A DNA stretch of 64,000 nucleotides, taken from an uncultured Pelagibacteraceae bacterium (GTDB taxonomy: Bacteria; Pseudomonadota; Alphaproteobacteria; Pelagibacterales; Pelagibacteraceae). Both the position numbers and the translations under genes were made by a program. The stretch lies in assembly GCA_902625125.1 (NCBI GenBank), contig CACOAB010000001.1:57423-121422 (forward strand), given 5' to 3'. Below the pieces are notes generated by a model, which saw only the letters and a list, made by a program, of their open reading frames with translations, was not told the DNA's origin and did not search any database. Shown one piece after another: positions 47,610 through 57,424 of this stretch. The first letter of the stretch is position 1. The number at the start of each line of letters is the position of its first letter.

Positions 47610-48872
47610 ATGCTTGATACAAGTTTTAATTTCATTAAAAAAATTAAGAGAAGCTTTTTTCCATTTTATAAAAATAAAGAAATACAATTTGTTTTTAATA
47701 AACTCCAAGAAGGTTTTTCAAAAGACATTATAGTTGCAAGATTTGTAGGAGGCTGTGTCAGGAAATATTTAACAAATGAAGAAGTTGATGATATTGATAT
47801 AGCAACAATATTAAGCTCTAATGATATTAAGGAAAAATTTAAAAATACAAAATTTAAAGTTGTTGAGACCGGAGTTAGACACGGAACAGTTACTTTAGTA
47901 TCCAAAAAATTAAAACTTGAACTTACCACATTAAGAAAAGATTTGGAAACAGACGGAAGGCACGCAGAAGTCGAATATATTGATGATTGGCAACTTGACT
48001 CAGAAAGAAGAGATTTTACAATCAATTCTATTTATCTTGATATCAATGGAAAAATTTTAGATCCTCAAGGTGGCGTAACAGATTTAAAAAATAAAAATGT
48101 GAAATTTATTGGTGACCCACAAAAAAGAATAGAAGAGGATTATTTAAGAATAATAAGATTTATTCGATTTAAAATTATTTACGATTTTAAAGTTGAACCA
48201 ACTACTAGTAATGCCATTAAATTAAATTTAAATGGAATTAAAAAGATTTCAAAAGAGAGAATTCTAGTAGAGTTATACAAAATTTTAGATTTGAATAATT
48301 TTAAGAATTTAAATGAGAGTACTGACTTAAAAGAAATTTTTATTATTATTTTTCCAGAATTTAAAAATCTTGAGCGACTTAATAGATTAAATCAAATTTG
48401 TGATTATTCTCAAATTAACAGAAGTTTATTACTAGCCACTCTTCTAATAGACGAGAAAGATACACATGAGTATTTTGGCCATAAATATAATATTTCAAAA
48501 AACATCAAAGATAACCTTAATCTTTTTGCTAAAAGTCTTAAATTGATTAAAGAAAATAAAAATTTTTTCGCTAAAGATTTAGAAAAAAATATTTATTTAC
48601 ATGATAAAGGTTACTTAATTAATCTTAATATTCTTAATTTTACAACAAATTCAAAACTAAAATTCAAAGATTTTTCTGAGATATTAAAAAAAATACTTAA
48701 ATCTAAAACCCACAAGTTCACTATTGATGGAAAATATTTAATAGATAATGGTATGCAACAAGGCTCATTAATGGGTAAGGTCTTGAAAGAGATAGAAGTG
48801 GAATGGTTGAAAAATAACTTTCAAATATCTAAAGACAGAATCAAAGAAATAATCCGATCACACTCGAATTAA
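47610..48872 (+). CDS. cca: CCA tRNA nucleotidyltransferase / poly(A) polymerase family
   Basis: Class II nucleotidyltransferase of 420 residues that adds or repairs the CCA end of tRNAs. The head domain has FVGGCVRKYL followed by the catalytic DDIDIAT, and motif B is DSERRDFTINSIYLD. The nucleotide-selection motif is EEDYLRIIRFIRF. Poly(A) polymerase activity cannot be excluded from sequence, but the alphaproteobacterial members are mostly CCA enzymes. It starts 7 bases after a tRNA gene whose CCA is already encoded, and its final TTAA overlaps the greA stop. Confidence 0.93.
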   Translation: MLDTSFNFIKKIKRSFFPFYKNKEIQFVFNKLQEGFSKDIIVARFVGGCVRKYLTNEEVDDIDIATILSSNDIKEKFKNTKFKVVETGVRHGTVTLVSKKLKLELTTLRKDLETDGRHAEVEYIDDWQLDSERRDFTINSIYLDINGKILDPQGGVTDLKNKNVKFIGDPQKRIEEDYLRIIRFIRFKIIYDFKVEPTTSNAIKLNLNGIKKISKERILVELYKILDLNNFKNLNESTDLKEIFIIIFPEFKNLERLNRLNQICDYSQINRSLLLATLLIDEKDTHEYFGHKYNISKNIKDNLNLFAKSLKLIKENKNFFAKDLEKNIYLHDKGYLINLNILNFTTNSKLKFKDFSEILKKILKSKTHKFTIDGKYLIDNGMQQGSLMGKVLKEIEVEWLKNNFQISKDRIKEIIRSHSN

Positions 48873-49345
48873 ATATATTCAACGTTAAGTATCTCAAAAC
48901 TTTTCTCACCTGAAGGTGTACTTACAGTAACCATCTCACTTTTATTTTTTCCTATTAAAGCTTTTCCTATTGGGCTTTTAAAAAAAATAAATTTTTTTTT
49001 TATATCTGCCTCATCTTGTCCGACTAATTTATAAGTGATTTCTTCATTGGTTTCGAGATCTTTTAGTTTTACAGTAGATCCAAAGATCACTTTTCCATTG
49101 TTTTCGATTTTGGTTACATCAATTACGTTCGCACGTGCGATTAAATCGTTAATTGCAATTACTCTACTCTCAATTAAAGCTTGTTGTTCTTTTGCTGCAT
49201 GATACTCAGCATTTTCTTTCAAATCTCCATGAGATCTTGCTTCAGCTATTGCTTCAACAACTTTTGGTCTTTCAACATTTTTTAAATTTTCTAACTCTGT
49301 TTTTAAATTTTGCAGACCAATAACTGTTATAGGTTCTTTATCCAT
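48869..49345 (-). CDS. greA: Transcription elongation factor GreA
   Basis: Rescues stalled RNA polymerase by stimulating transcript cleavage. From the ATG at 49345 it has 158 residues, exactly the usual length; an in-frame GTG at 49357 would overlap hemF. The N-terminal coiled coil has ERPKVVEAIAEARSHGDLKENAEYHAAKEQQ (in parts: EARSHGDLKENAEY), with the acidic tip residues. The C-terminal FKBP-like part has SPIGKALIGKNKSEMV. It follows hemF by two bases. Confidence 0.97.
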   Translation of the reverse strand: MDKEPITVIGLQNLKTELENLKNVERPKVVEAIAEARSHGDLKENAEYHAAKEQQALIESRVIAINDLIARANVIDVTKIENNGKVIFGSTVKLKDLETNEEITYKLVGQDEADIKKKFIFFKSPIGKALIGKNKSEMVTVSTPSGEKSFEILNVEYI

Positions 49346-49347
49346 AA

Positions 49348-50172
49348 TTATTTCCACTTAGCTTCAGGAGGCAAGGACATTAAAATTGAGTCTGTGTTTC
49401 CCCCAGAATTCATCCCAAATTTTGTGCCTCTATCGTATAATAGATTAAACTCTACATATCTTCCACGCTTAAGCAATTGTTTTTCTTTATCTTTTTTTGT
49501 GTATTTTAAATTTTTTTTTCTATTGATCACTTCATTTGAAATATCAATAAAAGCTAATCCAAGATCTCTTACAAATTTAAAATTTTTGATCCAATCTTTA
49601 GTTTCGTAATCAAAAAAAATTCCACCAATACCTCTTGTTTCTTTTCTATGAGGTAAGTAAAAATATTCATCACACCACTTTTTATATTTTTTATAATTTT
49701 TTTTATTTCCTAAGCAAATTTTTTTTAGGGCATGATGAATTATCTGTTTTTCTTTTTTGTCTTCATGGCTTGGTGTTGCATCCATCCCACCACCAAACCA
49801 TTCTTTAGATGTTACAATAAATCTTGTATTAAAATGGATTGCAGGAATCTTTGGATTTTTCATGTGAGCTACAACAGAAATTCCTGAGGCCCAATATCTA
49901 CCCTTTTTTTCAGCACCTAAAATTTTGGATTTAAATTTCTTTGGAAAAATACCAGATACTGTTGATTTATTTACTCCAACTTTATCAAAAATTTTTCCAC
50001 CAGTTAACAGATATGAAGTTCCACCGCCTTCTTTCATATTTTTTTTATACCAATTCCTCTTAGAAAATTTTAATTTATTATTTTCTAATATTTCAAACGA
50101 TTTACATATTTGTATTTGCAGATATGAAAACCAACTGTCAGCCATTTTTTTTTTGTAATCAGAAGAAATCAT
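49348..50172 (-). CDS. hemF: Oxygen-dependent coproporphyrinogen III oxidase
   Basis: Haem pathway enzyme that converts coproporphyrinogen III to protoporphyrinogen IX using oxygen. It has 274 residues. The conserved blocks are GGGTSYLLTGGKIFDKVGVN, AIHFNTRFI, WFGGGMDATPS, HRKETRGIGGIFFDY and RGRYVEFNLLYDRGTKFG, ending MSLPPEAKW. It supplies haem for the bc1 complex and oxidase in the window and shares one base with trmL. Confidence 0.97.
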   Translation of the reverse strand: MISSDYKKKMADSWFSYLQIQICKSFEILENNKLKFSKRNWYKKNMKEGGGTSYLLTGGKIFDKVGVNKSTVSGIFPKKFKSKILGAEKKGRYWASGISVVAHMKNPKIPAIHFNTRFIVTSKEWFGGGMDATPSHEDKKEKQIIHHALKKICLGNKKNYKKYKKWCDEYFYLPHRKETRGIGGIFFDYETKDWIKNFKFVRDLGLAFIDISNEVINRKKNLKYTKKDKEKQLLKRGRYVEFNLLYDRGTKFGMNSGGNTDSILMSLPPEAKWK

Positions 50173-50621
50173 TATTTTAATAAATTATTTTGCCTTAAAG
50201 CTTCAGTCGAAATAATAGCAACGCTCATGGCAACATTAAGTGATCTTGTTTTTTTATTCATTGGGATTTTTACTTTATCTTTTATGGTCTCGTGTAGATT
50301 TTTTGGTACTCCAGCACTTTCCCTTCCAAATAAAAGTATATCATTTTTTTTAAAATTAAATTTATGATATTTTTTTTTTGCCTTAGTTGTCATTAGAACT
50401 ATTCTTTTATTTTTATTTTTACTTAAAAATTTATCATAATCATCATATCTAAACACTTTGCTGAATCCTAGATAGTCCATTACGACTCGTTTAAATCTAG
50501 CATCGTGTAAATTAAAACCACATGGTTCAATAATATGAATCTTAAGGTTCAAGCAGGCTCCTAGTCTTATTATCGCTGCAGTATTTTGTGGTATATCCGG
50601 TTTATAGAGTGCTATGTGCAT
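50172..50621 (-). CDS. trmL: tRNA (cytidine/uridine(34)-2'-O)-methyltransferase
   Basis: SPOUT-fold enzyme of 149 residues that methylates the wobble ribose of tRNA-Leu in bacteria. The first block is ALYKPDIPQNTAAIIRLGACLN. The knot region is ILLFGRESAGVPKNLHE, and the C-terminal block MNKKTRSLNVAMSVAI. It starts the minus-strand trio trmL-hemF-greA and is divergent from petA, with an 88-base gap that must hold the promoter of the bc1 operon. Confidence 0.95.
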   Translation of the reverse strand: MHIALYKPDIPQNTAAIIRLGACLNLKIHIIEPCGFNLHDARFKRVVMDYLGFSKVFRYDDYDKFLSKNKNKRIVLMTTKAKKKYHKFNFKKNDILLFGRESAGVPKNLHETIKDKVKIPMNKKTRSLNVAMSVAIISTEALRQNNLLK

Positions 50622-50709
50622 TATTATTGCTTAATTTATGTGTCATTCTGACCCTAGAACATTTAAAAATATAGTTTTAATAAATATATACATTATAAAC
50701 ACAAAATTA

Positions 50710-51233
50710 ATGAGCAAAGAAGAAAAGAAAGTAAATCGTAGAGATTTTTTATTTACAGCAAGTTATACTATTGGGGGCAGTTGGCCTAGGAGCAGTTGTT
50801 TGGCCTTTAGTTCACCAAATGAATCCAGATAAAGCTCAACAGGCTTTAGCCACAACTGAGGTTGACATTAGCCAGGTTGAACCAGGAAATTCAATAACTG
50901 TATTATGGAGAGGAAAACCAGTGTTTCTAAAAAGAAGAACACCCGATGAAATCGCAGAGGCAAGATCGGTCAATTTGTCAGATTTACCAGATCCACAAAA
51001 AGATGAAGATAGAGTCCAAAAAAGGAAAAGAAGAGTGGTTAGTGATGTTAGGTGTTTGTACACACTTAGGCTGCGTTCCTTTAAAAGATAAAGGTGATTT
51101 TAACGGTTGGTTTTGTCCATGTCATGGTTCACATTACGATGTATCCGGAAGAATTAGAAAAGGACCTGCTCCAACTAATATGGAAATTCCAAAATTTGAG
51201 TTTGTTGACAGCAACACAATTAAAATAGGATAA
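50710..51233 (+). pseudogene. petA: Rieske iron-sulfur subunit of the bc1 complex, with two frameshifts
   Basis: The reading frame is broken twice, but removing one G from the G5 run at 50773-50777 and one A from the A6 run at 51018-51023 restores a 173-residue Rieske protein of normal length. It starts MSKEEKKVNRRDFLF, a twin-arginine signal, then a helix ending VGLGAVVWPLV. The cluster-binding parts, CTHLGC and CPCHGSHYD, are intact in the third frame. Both errors are one-base additions in homopolymers. Since petB and petC follow intact, sequencing error is the likely cause. Three separate genes are not supported. Confidence 0.85.
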
Positions 51234-51240
51234 AATTTTT

Positions 51241-52500
51241 ATGAGCGATCACGAATACACACCAAAATCTAAAGCAGGAAAATGGTTTAATGACCGTCTT
51301 CCACTTTTAACTTTAGGTGCACATCTTACAGATTATCCAACACCAAAAAACTTGAACTATTGGTGGACATTTGGTGGTATTTTAACTTTTTGTTTGCTAA
51401 CGCAAATAATTACAGGAATAGTTTTAGCTATGCACTACGTGGCTCATGCTGATTTAGCTTTTGCCAGTGTTGAACATATAATGAGAGATGTAAACTACGG
51501 TTGGTTAATTCGTTACATTCATAGTAATGGAGCTTCAATGTTCTTTCTTGCAGTTTACATTCATATATTTAGATCTTTATTTTATGGATCATATAAGTCT
51601 CCTAGAGAAGTTATATGGATAATAGGTCTTTTAATTTACCTTCTAATGATGGCTGCTGCATTTATGGGCTACGTTTTACCATGGGGACAAATGAGTTTTT
51701 GGGGAGCAACGGTAATCACTAACTTGTTTAGTGCAATACCTCTTGTAGGTGAAAGTATAACAACATGGTTATGGGGAGCTTATTCAGTTGATAATCCTAC
51801 TTTGAACAGATTTTTTAGTCTTCATTATTTAATACCATTTTTAATTTTAGGCTTAGTTGTTTTACACATATGGGCGTTACATGTGCCTGGAAATAATAAT
51901 CCAGTGGGAATTGATATTAAGAAACCATCGAAAGATACAGTTCCGTTTCACCCGTATATTACCATTAAGGATGCTTTTGCATTATTGATGTTTATGATTA
52001 TCTTTGCGGGCTTTGTTTTCTTTTCGCCAAACGTTTTAGGTCACTCTGATAATTATATTCCAGCTAATCCTTTAGTTACGCCAGCACATATTGTACCTGA
52101 ATGGTATTTATTACCATTCTATGCAATTTTAAGATCTGTACCAGATAAATTAGGTGGTGTGATCTTAATGTTTGGAGCAATCTTTATTTTGTTTGTCTTA
52201 CCGTGGTTAGATACTTCTAAAGTAAGGTCTGCAGTATTTAGGCCAATCTACAGACAATTTTATTGGATATTTGTTTTAGATGTTTTAATGCTAGGTTATA
52301 TGGGCGCAATGCCCGCCGAGGGTATTTATTTAGTTTTAGCTAGAGTTGGCACTATTTATTATTTTGCTCACTTTATTATAGTAATGCCTGTAGTCGGATT
52401 ATTAGAAAAAACAGATCCAATTCCTATGAGTATTTCAGAACCAGTGCTCACTGGCGGCGCAGATCCAGCACTCGCTAGGAAGGATAATGAGAAGATTTAA
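51241..52500 (+). CDS. petB: Cytochrome b of the bc1 complex
   Basis: Membrane subunit of 419 residues with two b haems and the quinol sites. The haem-ligand histidines lie in [20 protein letters not shown] and in [13 protein letters not shown] with [11 protein letters not shown]. The Qo-site PEWY loop is present as [12 protein letters not shown]. It has about eight to nine helices. Seven bases separate it from petA, and its last 14 bases overlap petC. Confidence 0.98.
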   Translation: MSDHEYTPKSKAGKWFNDRLPLLTLGAHLTDYPTPKNLNYWWTFGGILTFCLLTQIITGIVLAMHYVAHADLAFASVEHIMRDVNYGWLIRYIHSNGASMFFLAVYIHIFRSLFYGSYKSPREVIWIIGLLIYLLMMAAAFMGYVLPWGQMSFWGATVITNLFSAIPLVGESITTWLWGAYSVDNPTLNRFFSLHYLIPFLILGLVVLHIWALHVPGNNNPVGIDIKKPSKDTVPFHPYITIKDAFALLMFMIIFAGFVFFSPNVLGHSDNYIPANPLVTPAHIVPEWYLLPFYAILRSVPDKLGGVILMFGAIFILFVLPWLDTSKVRSAVFRPIYRQFYWIFVLDVLMLGYMGAMPAEGIYLVLARVGTIYYFAHFIIVMPVVGLLEKTDPIPMSISEPVLTGGADPALARKDNEKI

Positions 52501-53269
52501 AAGTCTTTTATTTGTTACCTCTTTATTTTTAGCTTTATCAGCTAACTTATACAGCGCCGGTGGAGAAGCTGAACCAATTAAGGTTGATTGGAGCTTCAAG
52601 GGTTTGACGGGTAAATTTGATAGAGCTTCACTTCAAAGAGGATTTCAGGTTTATAAAGAAGTTTGTTCATCTTGTCATTCTATGCAGTATTTAAGCTATA
52701 GAAATCTTGGTGAACCCGGTGGTCCAGAATTTTCAGAACAAGAAGTAAAAGCAATTGCAGCAAGTGTAGAGATTACGGATGGTCCAGACGATCAAGGTGA
52801 AATGTTTACTAGACCGGGTAGACCCGCAGACAAATTTAAAAACCCATATCCAAATGTTAAAGCTTCTATAGCCGCAAACGGTGGAGCATACCCACCTGAT
52901 ATGTCCGTGTTAGTTAAAGCAAGACCGGGGGGGTCAAACTATATTTATTCAGTTTTAGTGGGATATGAAGAACCTCCGGAGGGTGTGACTTTAGATGATG
53001 GTGTTTATTATAATAAATACATGATCGGTAATAAGATCAAAATGTCATCTCCATTGAGCGATGATATCGTAGAATACTCTGATGGAACACAGGCTTCAGT
53101 AGATCAAATGGCTAAGGACGTTACAACATTTTTATCCTGGGCTGCAGAACCTGAATTAGAGGAGCGACATAGAACTGGTGTTAAAGTGATTATTTACTTA
53201 ATTCTTTTAACAACTTTGGTTTATTTAAGTATGAAGAAAATCTGGTCACGGGTTGACACGGAAGTATAA
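52487..53269 (+). CDS. petC: Cytochrome c1 of the bc1 complex
   Basis: Haem-bearing electron donor to cytochrome c, 260 residues. A signal peptide ([13 protein letters not shown]) precedes the haem site [16 protein letters not shown]. The axial Met is in the [12 protein letters not shown] region. A C-terminal membrane anchor ([20 protein letters not shown]) ends the protein. The last 24 bases overlap the 3' end of convergent ychF. Confidence 0.97.
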   Translation: MRRFKSLLFVTSLFLALSANLYSAGGEAEPIKVDWSFKGLTGKFDRASLQRGFQVYKEVCSSCHSMQYLSYRNLGEPGGPEFSEQEVKAIAASVEITDGPDDQGEMFTRPGRPADKFKNPYPNVKASIAANGGAYPPDMSVLVKARPGGSNYIYSVLVGYEEPPEGVTLDDGVYYNKYMIGNKIKMSSPLSDDIVEYSDGTQASVDQMAKDVTTFLSWAAEPELEERHRTGVKVIIYLILLTTLVYLSMKKIWSRVDTEV

Positions 53270-54316
53270 TACATCTCCATCTTTTACAATATAATCTTTA
53301 CCTTCAATTCTTAGTTTTCCATTTTCCTTGCATTTTTCTGCGCTGCCAAATTTAATAAAATCTTCACATGTTACGGTCTCTGCTCGAATAAAATTTTTTT
53401 CAAAATCAGTATGAATTACACTCGCTGCTTGCGGTGCTAGGGTATTTTTTTCAACTGTCCACGCTCTGCTTTCTTCTGGCCCAGATGTAAAAAATGTGTC
53501 GAGGTTTAAAAGATCATAACCCTCTTTAATTAATTGATTTAAACCAGTTTTATTTAGACCTATTTCTTTCATAAAAGTTTCCCTTTCATTATTGTCTAAT
53601 CCCATTATCTGATCTTCGATATCAGCACAAATTGTTACTACTTTATCATCAGGGTATTTACTTTTCACATCTTCTGTAAAAGCATTGCCTGTAGCTAAAC
53701 TTTCTTCATCAACATTACAAACTATAATTTTAGGTTTGATACTTAATAAACCTAATGTGGTTAAAAACTTTTTCTCAAATTCATCATTAAATATTACTTC
53801 CTTACCCTCATTTAATTGTTTTAATTTTTCCTCAAGAATTTTTATCTCTTTTTCTTGAAGTAATTTTTTTTTACCTTTTTCAAGTTTTTTTTGAACAATA
53901 TCTAGATCAGAAAGTATTATTTCAGTTTTGATAATTTCAAGGTCTTCAACTGGATTAATTTTTGAATTAACGTGGGTGATTTTTTCAGACTCAAAGCATC
54001 TTACTAAGTGTACAATTGCATCAACTTCTCTGATGTGAGAAAGAAATTTATTTCCTAATCCTTCTCCTTTTGAAGCTCCTTTTACAAGTCCAGCAATGTC
54101 TACAAATGTAATATTGGTATATATTTTCTTTTTTGATTTAGATAATTTTGTTAATTTATCTAATCTTTCATCAACAACATCCACAATTCCAATGTTTGGG
54201 TCGATTGTACAAAAAGGAAAATTCGCGGCCTCTGCATTTTTTGATGCTGTCAGTGCATTGAATAAAGTCGACTTTCCGACGTTAGGAAGTCCAACTATAC
54301 CGCATTTAAATCCCAT
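53246..54316 (-). CDS. ychF: Redox-linked GTPase/ATPase YchF (OLA1 family)
   Basis: Ribosome-associated P-loop NTPase of 356 residues. The start is GFKCGIVGLPNVGKSTLFNAL (in parts: GLPNVGKS), with FVDIAGLVKGASKGEGLGNKFL next (G3) and ICNVDE-type VCNVDEES (G4). The C-terminal TGS domain has AASVIHTDFEKNFIRAE and ends [12 protein letters not shown]. The family favours ATP over GTP. It follows pth with an 11-base overlap, a pair conserved across bacteria. Confidence 0.97.
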   Translation of the reverse strand: MGFKCGIVGLPNVGKSTLFNALTASKNAEAANFPFCTIDPNIGIVDVVDERLDKLTKLSKSKKKIYTNITFVDIAGLVKGASKGEGLGNKFLSHIREVDAIVHLVRCFESEKITHVNSKINPVEDLEIIKTEIILSDLDIVQKKLEKGKKKLLQEKEIKILEEKLKQLNEGKEVIFNDEFEKKFLTTLGLLSIKPKIIVCNVDEESLATGNAFTEDVKSKYPDDKVVTICADIEDQIMGLDNNERETFMKEIGLNKTGLNQLIKEGYDLLNLDTFFTSGPEESRAWTVEKNTLAPQAASVIHTDFEKNFIRAETVTCEDFIKFGSAEKCKENGKLRIEGKDYIVKDGDVLYFRVNP

Positions 54317-54878
54317 TGAGGTCTTGATTAACTTTACTTGAAAAAAGGTCTATTTTTTTTTCTATTAATGTAGGTAATTGTTTAACAATATTTTCTGTTA
54401 TCTCATTAATCTTATCCTCTTCATCTTCTTTAAAATCTTCTAAAACATGATTGTTTACTTTCTTCTTTTGTTTTGGATGTCCAATACCGATACGAACTCT
54501 AGAGTAATCCTTGCCTATGAATTTATCAATAGACTCAATTCCGTTATGTCCTGCGCTACTTCCTCCAAATTTTGCTTTTATTTTTCCAAAGTCTATATCC
54601 ATATCATCGTGAAAAACAAAAACATCTTTTGCGTCAATCTTAAAATAATCAATCAATTCCTTAATTGCTGTTCCAGAGTTGTTCATAAAAGTTAATGGCT
54701 TAATGGCATAGATTTTTTTTTCATCAATATTTCCTGTTGTAAGTAAACCTTTGAATTTTGGTTTTTGTTTTGAAAGTTTGAAGTGAGCATTGATAGCATC
54801 GATTATCTTAAAACCAATGTTGTGTCTTGTATTAGTATAGTTGGATCCAGGATTTCCTAATCCGACAAGTAAAAGCAT
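54306..54878 (-). CDS. pth: Peptidyl-tRNA hydrolase
   Basis: Frees tRNA from stalled peptidyl-tRNA. It has 190 residues. VGLGNPGSNYTNTRHNIGFKIID at the start holds the catalytic His (in TRHNIG). LTFMNNSGTAI and FHDDMDIDFGKIK with GGSSAGHNGIESI complete the active site. It lies between rplY (5 bases upstream) and ychF, the usual order rplY-pth-ychF. Confidence 0.97.
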   Translation of the reverse strand: MLLLVGLGNPGSNYTNTRHNIGFKIIDAINAHFKLSKQKPKFKGLLTTGNIDEKKIYAIKPLTFMNNSGTAIKELIDYFKIDAKDVFVFHDDMDIDFGKIKAKFGGSSAGHNGIESIDKFIGKDYSRVRIGIGHPKQKKKVNNHVLEDFKEDEEDKINEITENIVKQLPTLIEKKIDLFSSKVNQDLNGI

Positions 54879-54883
54879 ATTAA

Positions 54884-55639
54884 TTATTTTTTTTCAGCAG
54901 GTTTCTTTTCAGCAGGTTTTTTCTCTTCGGGTTTTTTATCAGCACCATCTTTAGACTTATCATCTTTCTTAGTTGCGTCCCCATCTTTAGCAGTAGCTGC
55001 CTCCGCACCCTCGGCAGTAGCTTCACCTTCTACTCCCTCAGCCGCAGCTTCCCCTTCTGCAGGTTTTTCTGGTTCTTTAATAACTGTTGGAGAAGCAACT
55101 GTTGCAATAACAAAATCACGATCCGTAATAGTTGGGATAACATTTTCTTTTAATTTTACTGACGAAATTTTAATGCTTGTACCAATATCGGTTCCTGTCA
55201 AATCAACAACTATTTCATCTGGAATGTTTTCTGCAGGACATTTTAATTCAACTTTTCTTCTGACAATATTTAATACCCCACCTCTTTTTAATCCTGGGGA
55301 GTCCGGGTGGTTTATGAATTTAACTGGTATCTCTAAAGTAATTTTTTTCCCTGAAACTATTCTCATGAAGTCTATATGGATAGGTTCTTCAGAAACAACA
55401 TTAAACGCAACATCTCTTGGAATAACCTTTTCTTTTTTACCATCTATGTCCAATTCCAAGACTTTTGATAGAAAAGTATCTGAATTAATTAAATTCTTTA
55501 TTTCTTTTTTCTGAACGGAAATATTTTGATTTGCGTCTTTACCGCCATACAAAATTGCGGGAATTAGCCCTTCTGATCGTAATTTATTATTAGATCCTGA
55601 AGAGGTGTTCTCTCTTTTTATTGCCTTTAAATTACTCAT
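54884..55639 (-). CDS. rplY: 50S ribosomal protein L25 (CTC type)
   Basis: 5S rRNA-binding protein of 251 residues, the long CTC/TL5 form with a C-terminal extra domain. The N-terminal RNA-binding part is GSNNKLRSEGLIPAILYGG. VVSEEPIHIDFMRI precedes the second domain. The last 60 residues are a low-complexity tail of Ala, Glu, Gly, Asp and Lys, ending in two copies of KPAEKK. Such tails are common in alphaproteobacterial L25. It follows prs by 49 bases. Confidence 0.94.
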   Translation of the reverse strand: MSNLKAIKRENTSSGSNNKLRSEGLIPAILYGGKDANQNISVQKKEIKNLINSDTFLSKVLELDIDGKKEKVIPRDVAFNVVSEEPIHIDFMRIVSGKKITLEIPVKFINHPDSPGLKRGGVLNIVRRKVELKCPAENIPDEIVVDLTGTDIGTSIKISSVKLKENVIPTITDRDFVIATVASPTVIKEPEKPAEGEAAAEGVEGEATAEGAEAATAKDGDATKKDDKSKDGADKKPEEKKPAEKKPAEKK

Positions 55640-55688
55640 AAATTAATTGAAGAGGGTATATAACCCAAGATTAATATCAAAACAAGCG

Positions 55689-56621
55689 TTAATTAAATAA
55701 ATCAGATACGGAGTTTGAGTTTGCTATTCTTTTTATAGCCTCTGACATCAAAGATGAGATAGATAAGACCTCAATTTTATTGTTATTTTTAATTTTGGTT
55801 GAGTTATCAATTGAGTCGGTAATTATTAATTTCTTGATTCTTGATTTTTTGATTTTATTCGCAGCCTCACCACTTAAAACTGCATGAGTAATAAATACGT
55901 AAACCTCTTTTGCACCATTTTTTTTCAATTCATCAACAGCATTTATTATTGTTCCGCCGCTATCGATTATATCATCTACAATGATACAAGTTTTATTTTT
56001 CACACTACCAATTATATTCATTACTTCTGACTTTCCTGGAGCTGGTCTTCTTTTATCAATAATCGCAAGATCAGCTTTAAGTCTAGTTGCTAAAGCCCTT
56101 GTTCTAGCAACACCACCCATATCTGGAGATACGCAAATAAGATTTTTTGAACTAATTTTCTTTTTTATAAATTTTGAAAATAATGGAGTCGTAAACAAAT
56201 TATCAACAGGCATATCAAAAAACCCTTGAATCTGACCAGCATGCAAATCAACTGTAACAATTCTGTTAGCTCCAGCATTAGTTAAAAGGTTGGCCACAAC
56301 TTTTGCAGATATTGATGTTCTTGGCGCAACTTTTCTATCCTGTCTTGCATATCCAAAATATGGAATAACCGCAGTTATAGTTTTTGCCGATGATCTTTTA
56401 AGAGCGTCAATTACCAAAAGTAACTCCATTAAATTATCGTTAGCTGGATTAGAAGTAGACTGAATTACAAATACGCTATTTCCCCTGATGTTTTCATTTA
56501 TTTCTATATAAATTTCTCCATCAGCGAACCTTCTTATATTTGTATTTATTAGTTTTAATTTTAAATTTTTAGCAATATTTCTACTTAGTTTTAAATTGCT
56601 TGTTCCAGATAAAATTTTCAT
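55689..56621 (-). CDS. prs: Ribose-phosphate pyrophosphokinase
   Basis: Makes PRPP for purine, pyrimidine, His and Trp synthesis. It has 310 residues. FADGEIYIEINENIRG lies near the start, PYFGYARQDRKV is the flexible ATP loop, VDLHAGQIQGFFDMPVDNL comes next, and the PRPP-binding loop is CIIVDDIIDSGGTI near residue 215. It begins the minus-strand group prs-rplY-pth-ychF. Confidence 0.98.
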   Translation of the reverse strand: MKILSGTSNLKLSRNIAKNLKLKLINTNIRRFADGEIYIEINENIRGNSVFVIQSTSNPANDNLMELLLVIDALKRSSAKTITAVIPYFGYARQDRKVAPRTSISAKVVANLLTNAGANRIVTVDLHAGQIQGFFDMPVDNLFTTPLFSKFIKKKISSKNLICVSPDMGGVARTRALATRLKADLAIIDKRRPAPGKSEVMNIIGSVKNKTCIIVDDIIDSGGTIINAVDELKKNGAKEVYVFITHAVLSGEAANKIKKSRIKKLIITDSIDNSTKIKNNNKIEVLSISSLMSEAIKRIANSNSVSDLFN

Positions 56622-56671
56622 GAAATGTACATACTTATACCTTATTTAGGTAACTTTTCAAATTAATAAAG

Positions 56672-57424
56672 TTAAAGTAAGTGAATTGAAGATATACATC
56701 TACCATAATCTTTTTGCTTCAATTTATGTGATCTTCTGTAACTATAAAAATTACCTTTTTCAACAAAAGTATCCCTATCAACCTGATCGACTAAAACGTT
56801 TAATTTCAATAGTTTATCAGTCACAAATTTTCTTAAATTAAACAATCTCTTAGTTTTATTTTTACGATAAAAGTAAATTTTATTCTTCCTAGATTTTGAC
56901 ACAAACTTTTTATAAAATTTGTTGTCAACTTCATAATTTTTTTTACCAATACATGGGCCGACACTTGCATAGATTTTATTATTTGATTTTATTTTCTTAA
57001 TCTTTTTTACAGTAATTTTTATAATATCTGAAAACGCGCCTCTCCATCCTGCATGGATGCAACCTATAATTTTATTTCTTACATCATAAATGATAATAGG
57101 TACGCAATCAGCTGTAACTACGCTAATAGCTAAACCTCTCATTTTTGTGATCATAGCATCAGCAATAATTTTTTTTCTAAAATTATAATTTTTAATTTCA
57201 ATTACTTTATTACTATGGGTTTGATGCATAAGTATTAATTTAGCCCTATTAACACCCATTGATTTTGCAACAAAATTCAAGTTTTTATTAATATTTTTTT
57301 TATTATCCCTTGAACCTCTTCCGCAATTTAAACCTTTATAGATACCTTTTGAAAAACCATATTTTCTAGAAAAAAAACAATGTTTGATTCCTTTTAGTTT
57401 TTTTAATTTTTTTGAATAAAACAT
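56672..57424 (-). CDS. pgeF: Peptidoglycan editing factor PgeF (YfiH/laccase-domain)
   Basis: A 250-residue purine nucleoside phosphorylase-like protein of the YfiH family. The metal-site residues lie in LMHQTHSNKV (His), VTADCVPIIIYD (Cys) and GCIHAGWRGAFSDI (His). In E. coli it corrects peptidoglycan precursors carrying Ser in place of Ala. It shares one base with the MidA-like gene; the order lgt-midA-pgeF is common in alphaproteobacteria. The protein is strongly lysine-rich. Confidence 0.93.
   Translation of the reverse strand: MFYSKKLKKLKGIKHCFFSRKYGFSKGIYKGLNCGRGSRDNKKNINKNLNFVAKSMGVNRAKLILMHQTHSNKVIEIKNYNFRKKIIADAMITKMRGLAISVVTADCVPIIIYDVRNKIIGCIHAGWRGAFSDIIKITVKKIKKIKSNNKIYASVGPCIGKKNYEVDNKFYKKFVSKSRKNKIYFYRKNKTKRLFNLRKFVTDKLLKLNVLVDQVDRDTFVEKGNFYSYRRSHKLKQKDYGRCISSIHLL

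Noticed and set aside
47475-47708. Minus-strand ORF across the tRNA with a product containing AGALGFEPRMAVSKTAALP
   Set aside because: This is the antisense translation of tRNA-Gln, a well-known spurious protein in databases; the tRNA and the start of cca explain the sequence.
50638-51233. Three separate short plus-strand ORFs ahead of petB
   Set aside because: Together they encode one Rieske protein split by two one-base insertions; none has a sensible start and end of its own.
55654-55666. GGGTATATAACCC hairpin between prs and rplY
   Set aside because: The stem has only four base pairs and no T run follows on the minus strand, so it is not a convincing terminator.
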